The notes: generated by a model from the letters alone, not told the origin. A stretch of DNA of 64,000 nucleotides from Marinobacterium jannaschii DSM 6295 (GCF_000620085.1 NZ_KK211064.1:168007-232006); one strand, 5' to 3'; shown: positions 18,084 to 28,103, numbered from the stretch's first letter. A program made the numbers and translations.

Positions 18084-20609
18084 CTAACCGCGCGGCTTAG
18101 TGCGCGCGGTGGCGATGGCGACCAGCGGGTCTTCCGGCCAGGGGTGCTTGGGATAGCGCCCCTTCATATCCTTTCTTACCTCGCTGTAGGCGTTGGCCCA
18201 GAAACTGGCCAGGTCCTGCGTCACCTGTAGCGGCCGTCTGGCCGGTGACAGCAGGTGGATCTTCAGTGCCACCTGATTCACTTTCGGCGTTTCTGTACAG
18301 CCAAACATCTCCTGCAGCTTAACCGCCAGTACCGGCGGATTCTGGCTGTAATCGATTCTTACATTGGAACCGGAAGGTACCTTTAGCCGTTCCGGTGCCA
18401 GCTGGTCGAGCTGTTGTGGCAGCGGCCAGGGCAGCATCCCCGCCAGCATCCCTTTGATATCCAGTTTTCTGAAGTGGTTCAGGTGGCTGACCTGATCCAG
18501 GTAGGGCAGCAGCCACCGCTCCAGGTTGTCGAGCAGGCCCTGATCGGACAGGTCGGGCCAGTCACTGCTGTGGTTGCGCTGCAGGTCACATTGACGCAGG
18601 AATGTGACGCGCTGGCGCCACTCTGCCAGCCCCTCGGGCCAGCTCAACAGTCCCAGGCCGCGTTTACGCACCAGCTCCAGCAGCGCCTGCTGGCGTGCCT
18701 CGGCGGAGGGCTCGGCCAGCGCCCGGGCCGTCAGGGTCAGGACGCCGGTTTTACGCTGCAGCTCGGTGGTGAGGCGGTCGCCGCTCCACTCCACCACTTC
18801 GCGCTCATGGCAGAGCGCTGCCAGCGGACCGTCAAACAGTGCCGCGGACAGGGGGGCGGCAAGAAAGATACGGTCGCTGGCATGGCCTTCACGCCCGCCC
18901 AGCTGGGCCACTGCCAGCCAGGGGTGGCGACACAGGCTGTCGCTGTTCTCCATCTCGGCGCTGCGGCCATTGCTGAGGCGGTAGCGACCGCCGCCGGACT
19001 GGCTGTCTTCATGGCGGCTACGGGCGATGCGATCGGGATAGGCGCTGGCGATCAGGAAACCGCTGCGTTCAGCCGGGGCGATAGCGCTGCGCTGGCTCCC
19101 GCTGTCTGACAGTCGCTGCAGCTGTTGCAGGTAGCCTTTGCCCTGCTGGCGCAGACGTTGTAGAAGGCCCCTGGAGCCGCCACTGCGTTCGCCGCGCAGC
19201 CACTCCAGCCGTAAGTTGATATCGGCCTGGTGCAGCTGGCTCATCGGATCGCGCTCGCTCAGCAGGGCGGCCAGATCGGCCGCTTCGCGGGCCAGTCCAT
19301 ACTGCCGGCCGAGCAGTAACATATGGGCTAATCGCGGATGCATCGGCAGCTGTGCCATCCGTTCGCCATGTTCGCTAAGCTGATCCGCGTCATTCATTGC
19401 CCCCAGCGTGCGCAGCAGGTCGAGCGCCTGCTGGTAGGGGGCGCTCGGTGGCGGATCAAGCCAGGCCAGCTCGCTCGGATCGTCAACGCCCCAACGCTGT
19501 AGCTGCAACGCTAAAGGCGCCAGATCGGCCTGCAGCATCTCGGCCGGAGTAAAGGCGCGTAGTTGTTCCTGCTGACCCTCGGACCAGAGGCGGTAGCAAA
19601 CGCCGGGTTCCATCCGGCCGGCGCGGCCGGCACGCTGGATACTGGCGGCACGGGAGAGGCGCCTGGTTTGTAAGCGGGTCATGCCGGTATTGGGATCAAA
19701 TACCGCCTGACGGCTGAGGCCGCTGTCGATCACCACCCGCACCCCCTCGATGGTCAGGCTGGTCTCGGCGATGGCAGTTGCCAGCACAATCTTTCGGCTG
19801 CCCGGTGGCGCCGGTTCGATCGCCCGGCGCTGTTCATCCAGGCTGAGGTCACCGTAGAGCGGAGTGATCAGGATCTCCGGCTGGCTGGCCAGCTGTTCTT
19901 CCAGTGCCTGCTGTAGCCGGCGGATCTCGCCCTGACCGGGCAGGAATAGCAGCAGGCTGCCGCTTTGCTCGGCCAGTGCCTGCAGGCAGGTACTGAGCAT
20001 ACGCCGGTCGAGATACTGGCCCGCTTCATAGGGTGCGCCATACTGGATCGAAACCGGATAGCTGCGTCCCTCGCTGCGTACCACCGGCGCCTCATTCAGC
20101 AGCGCCGCGATCGCCTGACCATCGAGGGTGGCGGACATCACCAGCAGTTTCAGCGGCTCTTCATCGCGGAACAGCTCGCGCCCCTGCAGTGCCAGTGCCA
20201 GGCCGAGGTCGGCATCCAGGCTGCGTTCGTGGAATTCATCGAAGATCAGCAGTCCCACTTCGTCGAGGCTGGGATCTGATTGCAGCATCCGCGTCAGTAT
20301 CCCTTCGGTGACCACTTCGATGCGGGTGTCGGGGCCGATCCGGCTGTCCAGTCGTACCCGGTAGCCAACGGTCTCGCCGACCCTTTCGCCCAGGGTCTGC
20401 GCCATCCGCTCGGCTGCCGCACGGGCAGCGAGGCGACGAGGCTCCAGCATCAGGATCTTGCGTCCCGCCAGCCAGGGCTGGTCGAGCAGTGCCAGCGGCA
20501 CCCGGGTGGTCTTACCGGCACCGGGCGGTGCTTCCAGCACGACTTCATGGCGCGAGGCCAGGGCCTGCTGCAGTGGGGAGATAATCGCTTCGATGGGCAG
20601 TTGGGACAT
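18084..20609 (-). CDS. hrpB: ATP-dependent RNA helicase HrpB
   Basis: The start is set at ATG 20609 ('MSQLPIEAIISPLQQAL'), because the frame upstream to 20918 has no family similarity and covers the previous gene's terminator. The resulting 841 aa matches HrpB (about 810-840). Motifs: Walker A 'APPGAGKTT' (27-35), motif II 'IFDEFHERS', motif III 'SATLDG', and motif VI 'QRAGRAGRMEPG', all DEAH/DExH-box type. The C-terminal HrpB region ends near 'GRYPKHPWPEDPL', a known family hallmark. The physiological RNA substrate of HrpB is unknown. Confidence 0.95.
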   Translation of the reverse strand: MSQLPIEAIISPLQQALASRHEVVLEAPPGAGKTTRVPLALLDQPWLAGRKILMLEPRRLAARAAAERMAQTLGERVGETVGYRVRLDSRIGPDTRIEVVTEGILTRMLQSDPSLDEVGLLIFDEFHERSLDADLGLALALQGRELFRDEEPLKLLVMSATLDGQAIAALLNEAPVVRSEGRSYPVSIQYGAPYEAGQYLDRRMLSTCLQALAEQSGSLLLFLPGQGEIRRLQQALEEQLASQPEILITPLYGDLSLDEQRRAIEPAPPGSRKIVLATAIAETSLTIEGVRVVIDSGLSRQAVFDPNTGMTRLQTRRLSRAASIQRAGRAGRMEPGVCYRLWSEGQQEQLRAFTPAEMLQADLAPLALQLQRWGVDDPSELAWLDPPPSAPYQQALDLLRTLGAMNDADQLSEHGERMAQLPMHPRLAHMLLLGRQYGLAREAADLAALLSERDPMSQLHQADINLRLEWLRGERSGGSRGLLQRLRQQGKGYLQQLQRLSDSGSQRSAIAPAERSGFLIASAYPDRIARSRHEDSQSGGGRYRLSNGRSAEMENSDSLCRHPWLAVAQLGGREGHASDRIFLAAPLSAALFDGPLAALCHEREVVEWSGDRLTTELQRKTGVLTLTARALAEPSAEARQQALLELVRKRGLGLLSWPEGLAEWRQRVTFLRQCDLQRNHSSDWPDLSDQGLLDNLERWLLPYLDQVSHLNHFRKLDIKGMLAGMLPWPLPQQLDQLAPERLKVPSGSNVRIDYSQNPPVLAVKLQEMFGCTETPKVNQVALKIHLLSPARRPLQVTQDLASFWANAYSEVRKDMKGRYPKHPWPEDPLVAIATARTKPRG

Positions 20610-20700
20610 CAGTTCAGATCCGGCACAAAGGAGAGAGTACCGATTATAACCGGCATCGGCCCCCGCGGAGGAGGTTGTGAAGGCCTGACCGCGCCGGGGC

Positions 20701-20731
20701 GGAAAAGACGCAGGGCCTGCGGACCCTGCGT
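20701..20731 (-). terminator. Terminator downstream of second chemoreceptor
   Basis: On the minus strand ACGCAGGG (20731-20724) pairs with CCCTGCGT (20715-20708) and is followed by CTTTTCC. It lies 9 bases after the chemoreceptor stop and separates it from hrpB. Confidence 0.75.
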
Positions 20732-20739
20732 TGCGCGGC

Positions 20740-22677
20740 TCAGACCCGGAACTGGCCCAGGGTCTGCTGCAGGGAGGCGGCCAGCTGTTCAAGGCGGGCG
20801 GCGACTTCGGCGTTTTGCTGTACGGCACAGGCGCTGCGGTCGGCTTCACTGCTGATCTGCTCGACATTGCGGTTGATCTCGCCGGAAACCTGGCTCTGCT
20901 GTTCCGCCATAGCGGCAATCTCGTTGGTCAGATCATACAGCGTCTGCACTGCACCGGAGATACTCTGGATTGTGGCATCGGAGTTGCTGATGGCACTGAT
21001 ACTGGCTTCGGCATTGTGGCTGGCATCGCTGATCACCGTAACGGCCCCGCGCACGCTGCCCTGCAGGGCTTCGATCTGGTGCTGGATATCCTCGGTCGCG
21101 CCCTGGGTCTTGCTGGCAAGATCCCGCACCTCGGCCGCCACCACGGCAAAGCCCCGGCCACTGTCGCCGGCCCGGGCGGCTTCGATGGCGGCATTCAGCG
21201 CCAGCAGGTTAGTCTGTTCAGCGATGCCGTTGATCACCTCCAGAATCTGGCTGATCTGGTCGGTCTGGTGGGCAACACCGTTGACCACCCCGGCCGCACC
21301 GCTGACCTCCTCGCTGAGCCGGGCAATATCCTGTTTAACCCCGGCCGATATCTGGCTGGCTTCATCTCCGGCCTGACGGATACGGTCGACATTCTGCAGG
21401 TTATATTGAATGCGCTCAGCCACCTGCTGGATCGTGGTAATCATCTCCAGCATCGCATGAGAGACCTGTGCCACCTCTTTATTCTGCCGCTCTACCGCCT
21501 GGCGGCTATCGGCTGAGGCCTGATGGATCAGCACGATCTGGTCGACCGTTTCGGCGGCGGCCCGGTTGGACTGCTGTACCAGCTGGCGGGTCTTGGCGAC
21601 AAAGGCATTGATGCCTGCCGCCATCACTCCGATCTCATCGCGACTGTCGATATCGATCTGACGGGTCAGGTCGCCCTCGCCTTCGGCCAGTTGTTGCAGG
21701 GCGGCTGTCAGCCGGGCCAGCTTACGGGTAATACGCAGGGTCATCAGGGTGACCAGCAACAGCAGCATCAGGATGCCCAGGCCGACGGTCAGCAGGGTCA
21801 GGTCGGCGATCAGCTGGGCTGAACGGCTCTCTATCTCGGTGTGGGTCTGAGCGGCCACTTCCTCATTCAGCTGGCTGGCAGCGCTGATTGCCTGCTGCAG
21901 CAGGGCCTGGGTCTGGGCCGATTCCTTGTTGATCACCTGACCCACTTGCTGGCCACTCTCGCTGATCAGGGCCTGAAAACGTTGCTGCAGTTCCGCCGCT
22001 GCCTGCAGGGCATTACGATTGGACATACCCAGCACAAAGCGTCCGATCACCGCGCCGCGGGGATTGATCTCGATATCCACCACATAGACTTCGGGATCGC
22101 GGCCGGCGGCGTCGAGAATCTTATTCATCGAGCCGCGCCCTTTACCGCTGCGCAGCAGCTGTTTCAGCTTTTCCTTGCGGCGGTCGAGAAAGCGGGTCAG
22201 GGGTTTGCCTTCGGCATCGTAGTAGCGTGCAAACAGTACCTGGGGATTGCGGTGCAGGTCGCGTATCAGCCGGGTGAGCTCCGGTGTGTTGCCATCCCAG
22301 ATCGCCACGGGTGCCGCCAGGGCCATCAGCTGAGCCAGGCTGCGGGCGCTGTCTTGCACCGCACCCACCAGTAATGTCTCGACCTGCTGTTGTTCTGCAC
22401 TCAGCTGCTGTTGCAGCGATTGGCTCAGGGCCCGCTCACTGTCAGTGGATAGGCGCTGAATCGCCGCCCCGGTCTGCGCTTCGGCCTGGGACAGGCGTTC
22501 GGCCAGACGGATGCTGCCCCTGTCCAGGGTGGTACTCACCTGGCTGACCAGCTCGCTGATATTGCCCCGGGTCATAAACAGCAGGGTACTGATCTGCAGC
22601 AGGATAATGATTGTTACGGCAATAAGGATCGGACGTAGCAGGCGGCTGCTGAGAAAAGCTGGCATGTTGCTGTGCAT
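20740..22677 (-). CDS. Methyl-accepting chemotaxis protein with uncharacterised periplasmic sensor
   Basis: From the ATG at 22677 the product is 645 aa; an upstream frame to 22746 has no better ribosome site. It has an N-terminal transmembrane segment ('[17 protein letters not shown]') and a periplasmic domain of about 260 residues with '[14 protein letters not shown]' and '[14 protein letters not shown]'. A second membrane segment ('[18 protein letters not shown]'), a HAMP domain and a C-terminal signalling domain ('[19 protein letters not shown]') follow. The ligand cannot be read from the sequence. A weak sigma-28-like pattern (GTTT, 12 bases, GCCGATGC; 22775-22799) lies upstream. Start confidence is moderate. 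Confidence 0.85.
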   Translation of the reverse strand: MHSNMPAFLSSRLLRPILIAVTIIILLQISTLLFMTRGNISELVSQVSTTLDRGSIRLAERLSQAEAQTGAAIQRLSTDSERALSQSLQQQLSAEQQQVETLLVGAVQDSARSLAQLMALAAPVAIWDGNTPELTRLIRDLHRNPQVLFARYYDAEGKPLTRFLDRRKEKLKQLLRSGKGRGSMNKILDAAGRDPEVYVVDIEINPRGAVIGRFVLGMSNRNALQAAAELQQRFQALISESGQQVGQVINKESAQTQALLQQAISAASQLNEEVAAQTHTEIESRSAQLIADLTLLTVGLGILMLLLLVTLMTLRITRKLARLTAALQQLAEGEGDLTRQIDIDSRDEIGVMAAGINAFVAKTRQLVQQSNRAAAETVDQIVLIHQASADSRQAVERQNKEVAQVSHAMLEMITTIQQVAERIQYNLQNVDRIRQAGDEASQISAGVKQDIARLSEEVSGAAGVVNGVAHQTDQISQILEVINGIAEQTNLLALNAAIEAARAGDSGRGFAVVAAEVRDLASKTQGATEDIQHQIEALQGSVRGAVTVISDASHNAEASISAISNSDATIQSISGAVQTLYDLTNEIAAMAEQQSQVSGEINRNVEQISSEADRSACAVQQNAEVAARLEQLAASLQQTLGQFRV

Positions 22678-22996
22678 AGGTGGGTGCCTGTCACTGAATA
22701 GCCGGAAGCCCGGGGTAGTTGAGCAGTCGGCAGAATTTGGGTGCACCTATAGTAATACTTTTGTCCTAGTCCCTGCATCGGCAAAAACACATAGAAACAA
22801 GCCCGTATTAGTGGCTAGCGGTATTGCAGGGGGCTGGAAAAAGGGGGAAAGGTTCAACGGTGAAGCCGGATTGGCCGGTTGCAGCAGAGCTGAACCAGTC
22901 GTCGCGGTGGATCGCGCGGGCGCAAAGAGAGGAGTTTGCGCGGACTGTTCAGTCTGGTTGCTGCGTCAGGTAGTAGCGTTAAGGGAACGCGGCCTG
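22678..22996. other. Intergenic region between chemoreceptor and small gene
   Basis: This 319-base stretch presumably holds the chemoreceptor promoter and the 3' end of the small gene at 22997. A 235-codon plus-strand frame crosses it, but it is antisense to both genes and lacks coding character. Apart from the weak sigma-28-like site I see nothing. Confidence 0.5.
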
Positions 22997-23221
22997 TTAT
23001 TTCTGCGGGATATTACGGAAATGGCTGGCGTGATCGGTTTCCGGATAGTTTTTATCCAGCCAGCTGTGCATCGCATCGGTAGACATCAGGCCGGTCATCT
23101 TCTTCCAGCTACGGCGTTTGTGGTTTTCGGACTGGTCGAAATGTCCAAAGCAGGTCCACTGGGTGTTATGTGGGTTATTAAAACGCTGTACGCTGAGGTT
23201 ATCGCTGATTGTAATTAACAT
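22997..23221 (-). CDS. Small hypothetical protein, 74 aa
   Basis: The ATG at 23221 follows a GAAGAAGAAACT purine-rich ribosome site. The product is polar, rich in His, Asn and aromatic residues ('WTCFGHFDQSENHKRR', 'HSWLDKNYPETDHASH'). It has no membrane segment or signal. I do not recognise a family. Its composition does not look random, and an AT-rich promoter-like stretch precedes it. Confidence 0.5.
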   Translation of the reverse strand: MLITISDNLSVQRFNNPHNTQWTCFGHFDQSENHKRRSWKKMTGLMSTDAMHSWLDKNYPETDHASHFRNIPQK

Positions 23222-23584
23222 AGTTTCTTCTTCTTTATAAAAATATAGTTGTTCTCTTTGCCGTATTTACAGAATTAAGTTTTATGCAGATAGTTTTTAG
23301 CCTTCAAATACGCAGGGTATTTAAATTAACATACTGCCGATGGAGTGACCCCGGGGAAGCAGGACTTACTGTTCAGGGAAAATAATCGGGTGAAACTGTT
23401 CTATGGGAGGCAAAGTCTGGCAAGGGCCAGATTTTTGCGGACTGAAACTTAATTCATGTCCGGGTGAAGCGGTTTACGTCCAGTGCGGTAATTCCGGGCA
23501 GCGTACTGCCCGGAATCAACAAACTATCTGTTGTGCTGGCACGGTCGCTAACTATGAATGCAGCGAAGCCGGATGCCGGGCAAA
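23222..23584. other. Noncoding region with perfect hairpin downstream of csp
   Basis: This 363-base region separates the small gene from the cold-shock gene. It is AT-rich near 23230-23330 (upstream of the small gene). It carries a perfect inverted repeat ATTCCGGGCAG/CTGCCCGGAAT (23491-23516, 4-base loop) about 70 bases after the csp stop. There is no T tract, so it may be an RNA 3'-end stabiliser or a Rho-linked end rather than an intrinsic terminator. Confidence 0.55.
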
Positions 23585-23791
23585 TCAGATCAGTTTGATG
23601 TTTTCTGCCTGAGGACCGCGCTGGCCCTGAGCAACAGTAAATTCTACGCGCTGGCCTTCAGCCAGTGAGCGGAAACCGTCGCCCTGGATGGCGCTGAAGT
23701 GTGCGAACACGTCCGGGCCGGATTCCTGCTCAATGAAACCGAAACCTTTATCATCGTTGAACCATTTAACGGTGCCTGTAGAAGTAGACAT
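23585..23791 (-). CDS. Cold-shock domain protein (CspA family)
   Basis: The start at 23791 has AGGA 7 bases upstream; two in-frame upstream Mets lack spacing. The 68-aa product has RNP1 'KGFGFIEQ' and RNP2 'VFAHFSAIQ' of the OB-fold cold-shock domain and matches the family's usual 65-70 aa. These proteins bind single-stranded RNA/DNA and act as RNA chaperones. The long leader upstream is typical of csp genes regulated by RNA structure; whether this one is cold-induced cannot be told. Confidence 0.95.
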   Translation of the reverse strand: MSTSTGTVKWFNDDKGFGFIEQESGPDVFAHFSAIQGDGFRSLAEGQRVEFTVAQGQRGPQAENIKLI

Positions 23792-24153
23792 AGTCATATC
23801 CTGTGTAATCAATTAGTTAGCTCTTTCTAGAGCGTGAAGCCGGAAGTCTTGCGAGAAATTATGTGATAACAGGACGAGGTACTACAGAAGGAACTTCGAA
23901 ATGATAAGCATAAGAGATCGGAGATTTTCGAGCTGGTCAAAGCTTATACAGATACGCGGGGATGGTCAATCATTTTAATCATTATATTCTGATTTAATTG
24001 CCCGCAGTTATTCTATGGCTCGAGATCAGGGGTTAAAGCAATGCTTTAGCCCCTGCCGTTTTGATGCCGCTATATTTTCCGGCAGGCAGTGTCAGGGCCA
24101 ATGCGCGGTTCGCGGATTAACCTGCCTTGGTGCTCATTATCAGTGATACCCGG
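23792..24153 (-). promoter_or_regulatory. Long leader/upstream region of csp gene
   Basis: The 362 bases upstream of csp contain no convincing gene. The part nearest the gene (23813-23990) is AT-rich and unlike its neighbours, as expected for a csp 5'-UTR and promoter. The distal part (24050-24153) is the 3' flank of the Lrp-type gene, which is transcribed towards csp. No transcription start can be fixed by eye. Confidence 0.45.
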
Positions 24154-24618
24154 TTATAACGGCAGCGGCGCATCCGCCTTGACTGCCCGCAGGGCGAAGT
24201 TACTTTCGATTTCGCGCACCATACTTAGTTGCTGGATCTGACGTACCCAGAGGTCATAGCCCTCAAGGTCGGCCACCACCACCTCCAGCAGGTAGTCGGC
24301 AGAACCGGAGACGGTGTGGGCGTTCACCACGGCTTCCATCTGTTGTACTGCGGCCTCAAATCCCGCCACGCTGTCGGCACTGTGGCTACGCAGCTTGACC
24401 TGCACAAATACGGTCATGGCGAGGCCGAGGCGGTTACGGTTCAGGCGCGCTTTGTAGCCCTCGATAACCGCCTCTTCCTCCAGCCGCCTCAGACGACGCA
24501 GACAGGGCGAGGGCGAGAGGTTGATCTGTTCGGCAATATCCACATTGCTGAGGCGGCCGTCACGCTGCAGCGCATCAAGGATTTTCAGATCGGTGCTGTC
24601 GAACTTTTCCTGGCTCAT
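24154..24618 (-). CDS. Lrp/AsnC-family transcriptional regulator
   Basis: The ATG at 24618 is preferred to an in-frame TTG at 24642; the product is 154 aa. An N-terminal AsnC-type helix-turn-helix ('IAEQINLSPSPCLRRLRRLEE') and a C-terminal RAM effector domain ('AHTVSGSADYLLEVVVADLEGY') are clear. Lrp proteins sense amino acids. It is divergent from an EamA/DMT transporter 167 bases away, a common arrangement in which the regulator controls an amino-acid exporter; that pairing is inference. Confidence 0.93.
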   Translation of the reverse strand: MSQEKFDSTDLKILDALQRDGRLSNVDIAEQINLSPSPCLRRLRRLEEEAVIEGYKARLNRNRLGLAMTVFVQVKLRSHSADSVAGFEAAVQQMEAVVNAHTVSGSADYLLEVVVADLEGYDLWVRQIQQLSMVREIESNFALRAVKADAPLPL

Positions 24619-24784
24619 TTTATGTTTAGTAACCTTGAGCAATATTATGTCGATAATTGTAGATCCTGAGATATCTTATGCTAATCAGAAAGTAAAAGAG
24701 TAGATAAATAGCCCGGAAATGCCCGTCCAACCTGACCGATACTAATGCCGCTTTTAACACAGACATTATTCGGGCGGGTGGCAG

Positions 24785-25723
24785 ATGAGCAGACAGGATG
24801 CAGAACACTACCGGGGTGAGCCGACGGGGGATATGGCCGGCTATGGCGCGATGGCATTGACGGTGCTGATCTGGGTGGCGTTCCTGTTGTCATTACGGGC
24901 CGAGGGCAACTCGGGCCTGACGCCGAGCGATCTGGCGCTGATGCGTTTTGGCACTCCGGCATTATTGCTGTTGCCGCTGCTGTGGCTGCAGCGCAAGGCA
25001 CTGGCGGCCGTCAGGCTGCGGCACCTGCTGATGATCCTGCTGGGCGGCCTGCCGTTCTTTTACCTGGTGTCGCTGGGCAGCCAGTATGCTCCGGCGGCCC
25101 ATGCCGGGGCACTGGTGCCGGGCACGGCACCCTTGTTTGTCACTGCTATGGCGGTGCTGGTATTCGGTGAGCCGCTGCCGCGTTATCGCCTTTGCGGACT
25201 GCTGGTGATTATGGCCGGCGTGGCCGCGCTGCTTGGCAGCAGCCTGTCCGATCTGGACAGTGGCTACTGGCGCGGCCATCTGGCGTTTCTGGCGGCGAGC
25301 CTGCTATGGGCTTTCTATACCCTGGGCCTGCGTGTCGCCGGGTTGCCGGCGATGACCGCTACCGCGCTGCTCTGTGCCGGATCGATGCTGGGGTTGCTGC
25401 TGATGCTGGGCGGCGGACTGGTACAGAGCCAGCTTTCGGCGGTGAGCTGGCAGGAGTTATGGCCCTTCTTCCTTGCCCAGGGCGTCGGCGCTGGTGTGGT
25501 GGGCGGTATCACCTATGGTATTTCGATCAACCGGCTGGGCGCGGAAAAGACCGCTGCCATCGGTTCCTTTACCCCGGCGCTGGCAGCCATCGCGGCGATA
25601 CCCTTGCTGGCGGAAACACTCAGTGCCGCATCGATCGCCGGTGTGATACTGATTATGGCCGGGGTTTTCGTTGCCAGTGGGGTGGTGAAGCTTAAGGCCG
25701 GACGTCAGCCGGAGATCGCCTGA
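24785..25723 (+). CDS. DMT-superfamily (EamA) transporter
   Basis: The 312-aa product has ten hydrophobic segments in two EamA repeats: first half 'GYGAMALTVLIWVAFLL', second half 'GHLAFLAASLLWAFYTLGL'. Members export amino acids, metabolites or drugs from the cytoplasm. The ATG lies in a GTGGCAG context with only a weak ribosome site. Being divergent from an Lrp-type gene favours an amino-acid exporter. The substrate is unknown. Confidence 0.9.
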   Translation: MSRQDAEHYRGEPTGDMAGYGAMALTVLIWVAFLLSLRAEGNSGLTPSDLALMRFGTPALLLLPLLWLQRKALAAVRLRHLLMILLGGLPFFYLVSLGSQYAPAAHAGALVPGTAPLFVTAMAVLVFGEPLPRYRLCGLLVIMAGVAALLGSSLSDLDSGYWRGHLAFLAASLLWAFYTLGLRVAGLPAMTATALLCAGSMLGLLLMLGGGLVQSQLSAVSWQELWPFFLAQGVGAGVVGGITYGISINRLGAEKTAAIGSFTPALAAIAAIPLLAETLSAASIAGVILIMAGVFVASGVVKLKAGRQPEIA

Positions 25724-25765
25724 ATCTCGGGCCGTCTGCTGCTGCGGGGCCTGGCTGCCGCAGGC

Positions 25766-25938
25766 TGTGGACAAGCTGTTACGGACTTTAAGTTGCAGCT
25801 GCAATGTTTTATTCACAGCCGGTTTGAGCCGCCTGTGGGTAACTGCAGGCGGCCGTCACTTATCCAGTCCGGCCGCAAACTATTGCGTCGGGGACGGCTT
25901 GATACAACTTAGCCCTGTGGGCAACTAAGTTATGCACA
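25766..25938. promoter_or_regulatory. Cluster of DnaA-box-like nonamers between two DMT genes
   Basis: Exact TTATNCACA boxes lie at 25809-25817 (TTATTCACA) and 25930-25938 (TTATGCACA). One-mismatch boxes on the other strand are at 25766-25774 (TTGTCCACA) and 25834-25842 (TTACCCACA), and a weaker one is at 25916-25924. One box sits in the loop of a GCCGCCTG/CAGGCGGC hairpin (25829-25854). No AT-rich unwinding element or dnaA/dnaN gene is nearby, so an origin is unlikely; DnaA titration or regulation is possible. Confidence 0.5.
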
Positions 25939-26006
25939 GGGCTTATGACGCCGCCGGATCGGGCGTAGAATGCACGACATTCTTTATCCCAAATCAGGCC
26001 ATTTTT

Positions 26007-26915
26007 GTGAAATCGGATGCACTTAAGGCTGACCTGCTGCTGGTCGTGGTAACCCTGCTGGCGGCGGCCGGCTGGATATTTTCCAAGGAAGCCCTGCAGG
26101 GGTTTTCCCCGCTGTTATTTATCGCCATTCGTTTCTCGCTGGCCGGACTGGTATTGCTGCTGATCGGCTTTGGTGCCCTGCGCCGTCTCGATGCCGGGGG
26201 TGTAAAACGCACGGTCGGGGTCGGGCTGGTATTCGGTGTGGCGATGGTGTTCTGGATTCTCGGTCTGCATCATGGCCAGCACCTGGGTGTCGGCGCCTTC
26301 CTTACCAGTATCGGCGTGGTTCTGGTACCGCTGGTGGCGCTGCTGTTTGGCGACCGCCCCGACCTTTCCTGCTGGCTGGCGCTGCCGGTGGCGGCGGCCG
26401 GACTGGCCTGCCTGTCGCTGGACAGTCAGTTTGCCTTTGGCTGGGGTGAATATGCCTACCTTGCCGCGGCGGCGCTGTTTGCGCTCTATTTCAATCTTAA
26501 CAGCCGCGCGGCGGCGAAAACCTCTGCCATAGCGCTGGCGGCGATCCAGCTGATGCTGGTGGGCGTTATCGGTTTTCTGGTGTCGCTGTTTACCGAAACC
26601 TGGCAGTTTTCTCAGCCGCCGGCGATCTGGGGCTGGCTGGCGGCCAGTATCCTGATCGCGACCAGCCTGCGTTTCTTTGTCCAGACCTATGCCCAGGGAC
26701 TGGCGCCTGCCAGCCATGCCGCAATCATTATGACGCTGGAACCGGTCTGGGCGGCGCTGCTCGGGGCCTGGTGGCTGGGCGAGCAGATGAACGCCATGCA
26801 GTTTACCGGCTGTGGCCTGATCCTGCTGGCGTTGCTGGTTAACCGTGGCCGGATGCTGCTGCGCTGGCTACGGGGTTCCGAGTCGCGCCGCCAGCCGCTG
26901 TCAGGAGGTGGCTGA
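26007..26915 (+). CDS. DMT-superfamily (EamA) transporter, second copy
   Basis: The GTG at 26007 gives 302 aa, starting just before the first membrane segment ('ADLLLVVVTLLAAAGWIF'). An ATG at 25932 is possible but would encode a non-family N-terminus overlapping the DnaA-like boxes. Ten transmembrane segments in two EamA repeats are visible, ending 'CGLILLALLVNRG'. It is not obviously a recent duplicate of the 24785 gene. Its 3' end overlaps the convergent GGDEF gene by 15 bases. Substrate unknown. Confidence 0.88.
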   Translation: MKSDALKADLLLVVVTLLAAAGWIFSKEALQGFSPLLFIAIRFSLAGLVLLLIGFGALRRLDAGGVKRTVGVGLVFGVAMVFWILGLHHGQHLGVGAFLTSIGVVLVPLVALLFGDRPDLSCWLALPVAAAGLACLSLDSQFAFGWGEYAYLAAAALFALYFNLNSRAAAKTSAIALAAIQLMLVGVIGFLVSLFTETWQFSQPPAIWGWLAASILIATSLRFFVQTYAQGLAPASHAAIIMTLEPVWAALLGAWWLGEQMNAMQFTGCGLILLALLVNRGRMLLRWLRGSESRRQPLSGGG

Positions 26916-28103
26916 CAGCGTTTTGCTGCAGCGCTTACGCTGGTACATCTGCTGGTCCGCCAGCTGATACCATCGTTCCGGGTCCTGTCCGGCCATGCTG
27001 AGCAGGGCATAGCCGATACTGCCCTGGATATTGCGACCGGTGAGCATCGTCAGACGTTGCAGGGCGGCATCAAACTGGCTGTTAATTCGGCTGACCAGGG
27101 ACGTTTCTGCGGCCGGAAAGAGCAGGGCAAATTCGTCCCCACCGATCCGAAACGCCATATCCTCGGCCCGCCCGAGCTGGTTTAGCTCGGTTGCCAGCAG
27201 GCGCAGTAAGCGATCGCCCTCAAGATGACCGTACTGGTCGTTGTAGTGCTTAAAGCTGTCCAGGTCGACGATCGCCAGACAGCTGTCGCTACCCGGGTGC
27301 CGTTGCTGGCTGATCAGCTGCTGACAGTGATAGTCAAACTGCTTCCGGTTAGCCAGACCGGTCAGGCAATCCTTGCGGGACTCTTCCAGCGCGTTCTGCA
27401 GCTGGTCGCTGGTTTGTTCCAGCTGCATATGGGCAGAAAGGGCCAGGGAGGCCAGCGTAATCACATCTTCGGTATGGCGATAATCCACCTCTCGTTGATC
27501 ATGTATCGCCATAATATGGCCAAGGGGGCGCAGGTCAGGGCCCCGGTAGAGCAACCCGGCGTAGGTCTTGGCGCCTATTTCACGCAGTGCCGTGTTGGCC
27601 GGAAAAGCATCGACCACGTCGGTGAACAGGGTATAACGGCGGGAACTGGCCATAGCTTCGCAAGGCGTGCCGGCGATGGAGAAGGAGAAGTTTCCGGTCA
27701 GGCCGTTTTCATTACAGTGAGCCAGTACCTCGACCTGATCGTCGACAAAGCGGGTGACCGAGACCCAGCGCCAGCCGATCAGGCGCTGTACCGCTTCCGC
27801 CGTCGCGCTGTAGATATCAGTGGCGCTGTCGATGCTGTGCAGCATCTCGCTGAGCGAGAGCTGGGTGGCCCGGGCGGGTGCGGTGCGTCTGACCACCAGT
27901 GCCCGCGCGCCCTCCAGAGTGAGTGGCTGACAGCGGTAACCGGGCAGGCCGGCGGAGCTATCCTGCAGCAGCCGAAGCCGGTCTTTCTCCGGATAGCCGA
28001 GAAAGGTGGGGTTGGCATATCCGGGGTGATCCCCTGCTGCCAGAATCGCGATCCCATCCTGACAATGGGCGAAAATCGCATGATAGTCTTCAGGTTTCAG
28101 CAT
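26901..28103 (-). CDS. Diguanylate cyclase with PAS-like and GAF-like sensor region
   Basis: From ATG 28103 the product is 400 aa; the frame continues to 28238 but looks noncoding there, and the ribosome site is poor in both cases. A PAS-like N-terminus ('YHAIFAHCQDGIAILA') is followed by a GAF-like domain (about 95-235). A GGDEF domain comes next, with intact active site 'RIGGDEF' and an inhibitory RxxD site ('RAED') five residues before it. It should make cyclic di-GMP from GTP with product inhibition. No membrane segment, so cytoplasmic. The signal sensed is unknown. Confidence 0.88.
   Translation of the reverse strand: MLKPEDYHAIFAHCQDGIAILAAGDHPGYANPTFLGYPEKDRLRLLQDSSAGLPGYRCQPLTLEGARALVVRRTAPARATQLSLSEMLHSIDSATDIYSATAEAVQRLIGWRWVSVTRFVDDQVEVLAHCNENGLTGNFSFSIAGTPCEAMASSRRYTLFTDVVDAFPANTALREIGAKTYAGLLYRGPDLRPLGHIMAIHDQREVDYRHTEDVITLASLALSAHMQLEQTSDQLQNALEESRKDCLTGLANRKQFDYHCQQLISQQRHPGSDSCLAIVDLDSFKHYNDQYGHLEGDRLLRLLATELNQLGRAEDMAFRIGGDEFALLFPAAETSLVSRINSQFDAALQRLTMLTGRNIQGSIGYALLSMAGQDPERWYQLADQQMYQRKRCSKTLSATS

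Noticed and set aside
22511..23218. 235-codon plus-strand frame
   Set aside because: It spans a chemoreceptor start, an intergenic region and a small gene in antisense, with irregular composition.
25766..25938. Replication origin
   Set aside because: The DnaA-like boxes are real, but there is no AT-rich unwinding region and no dnaA, dnaN, gidA or parAB gene nearby.
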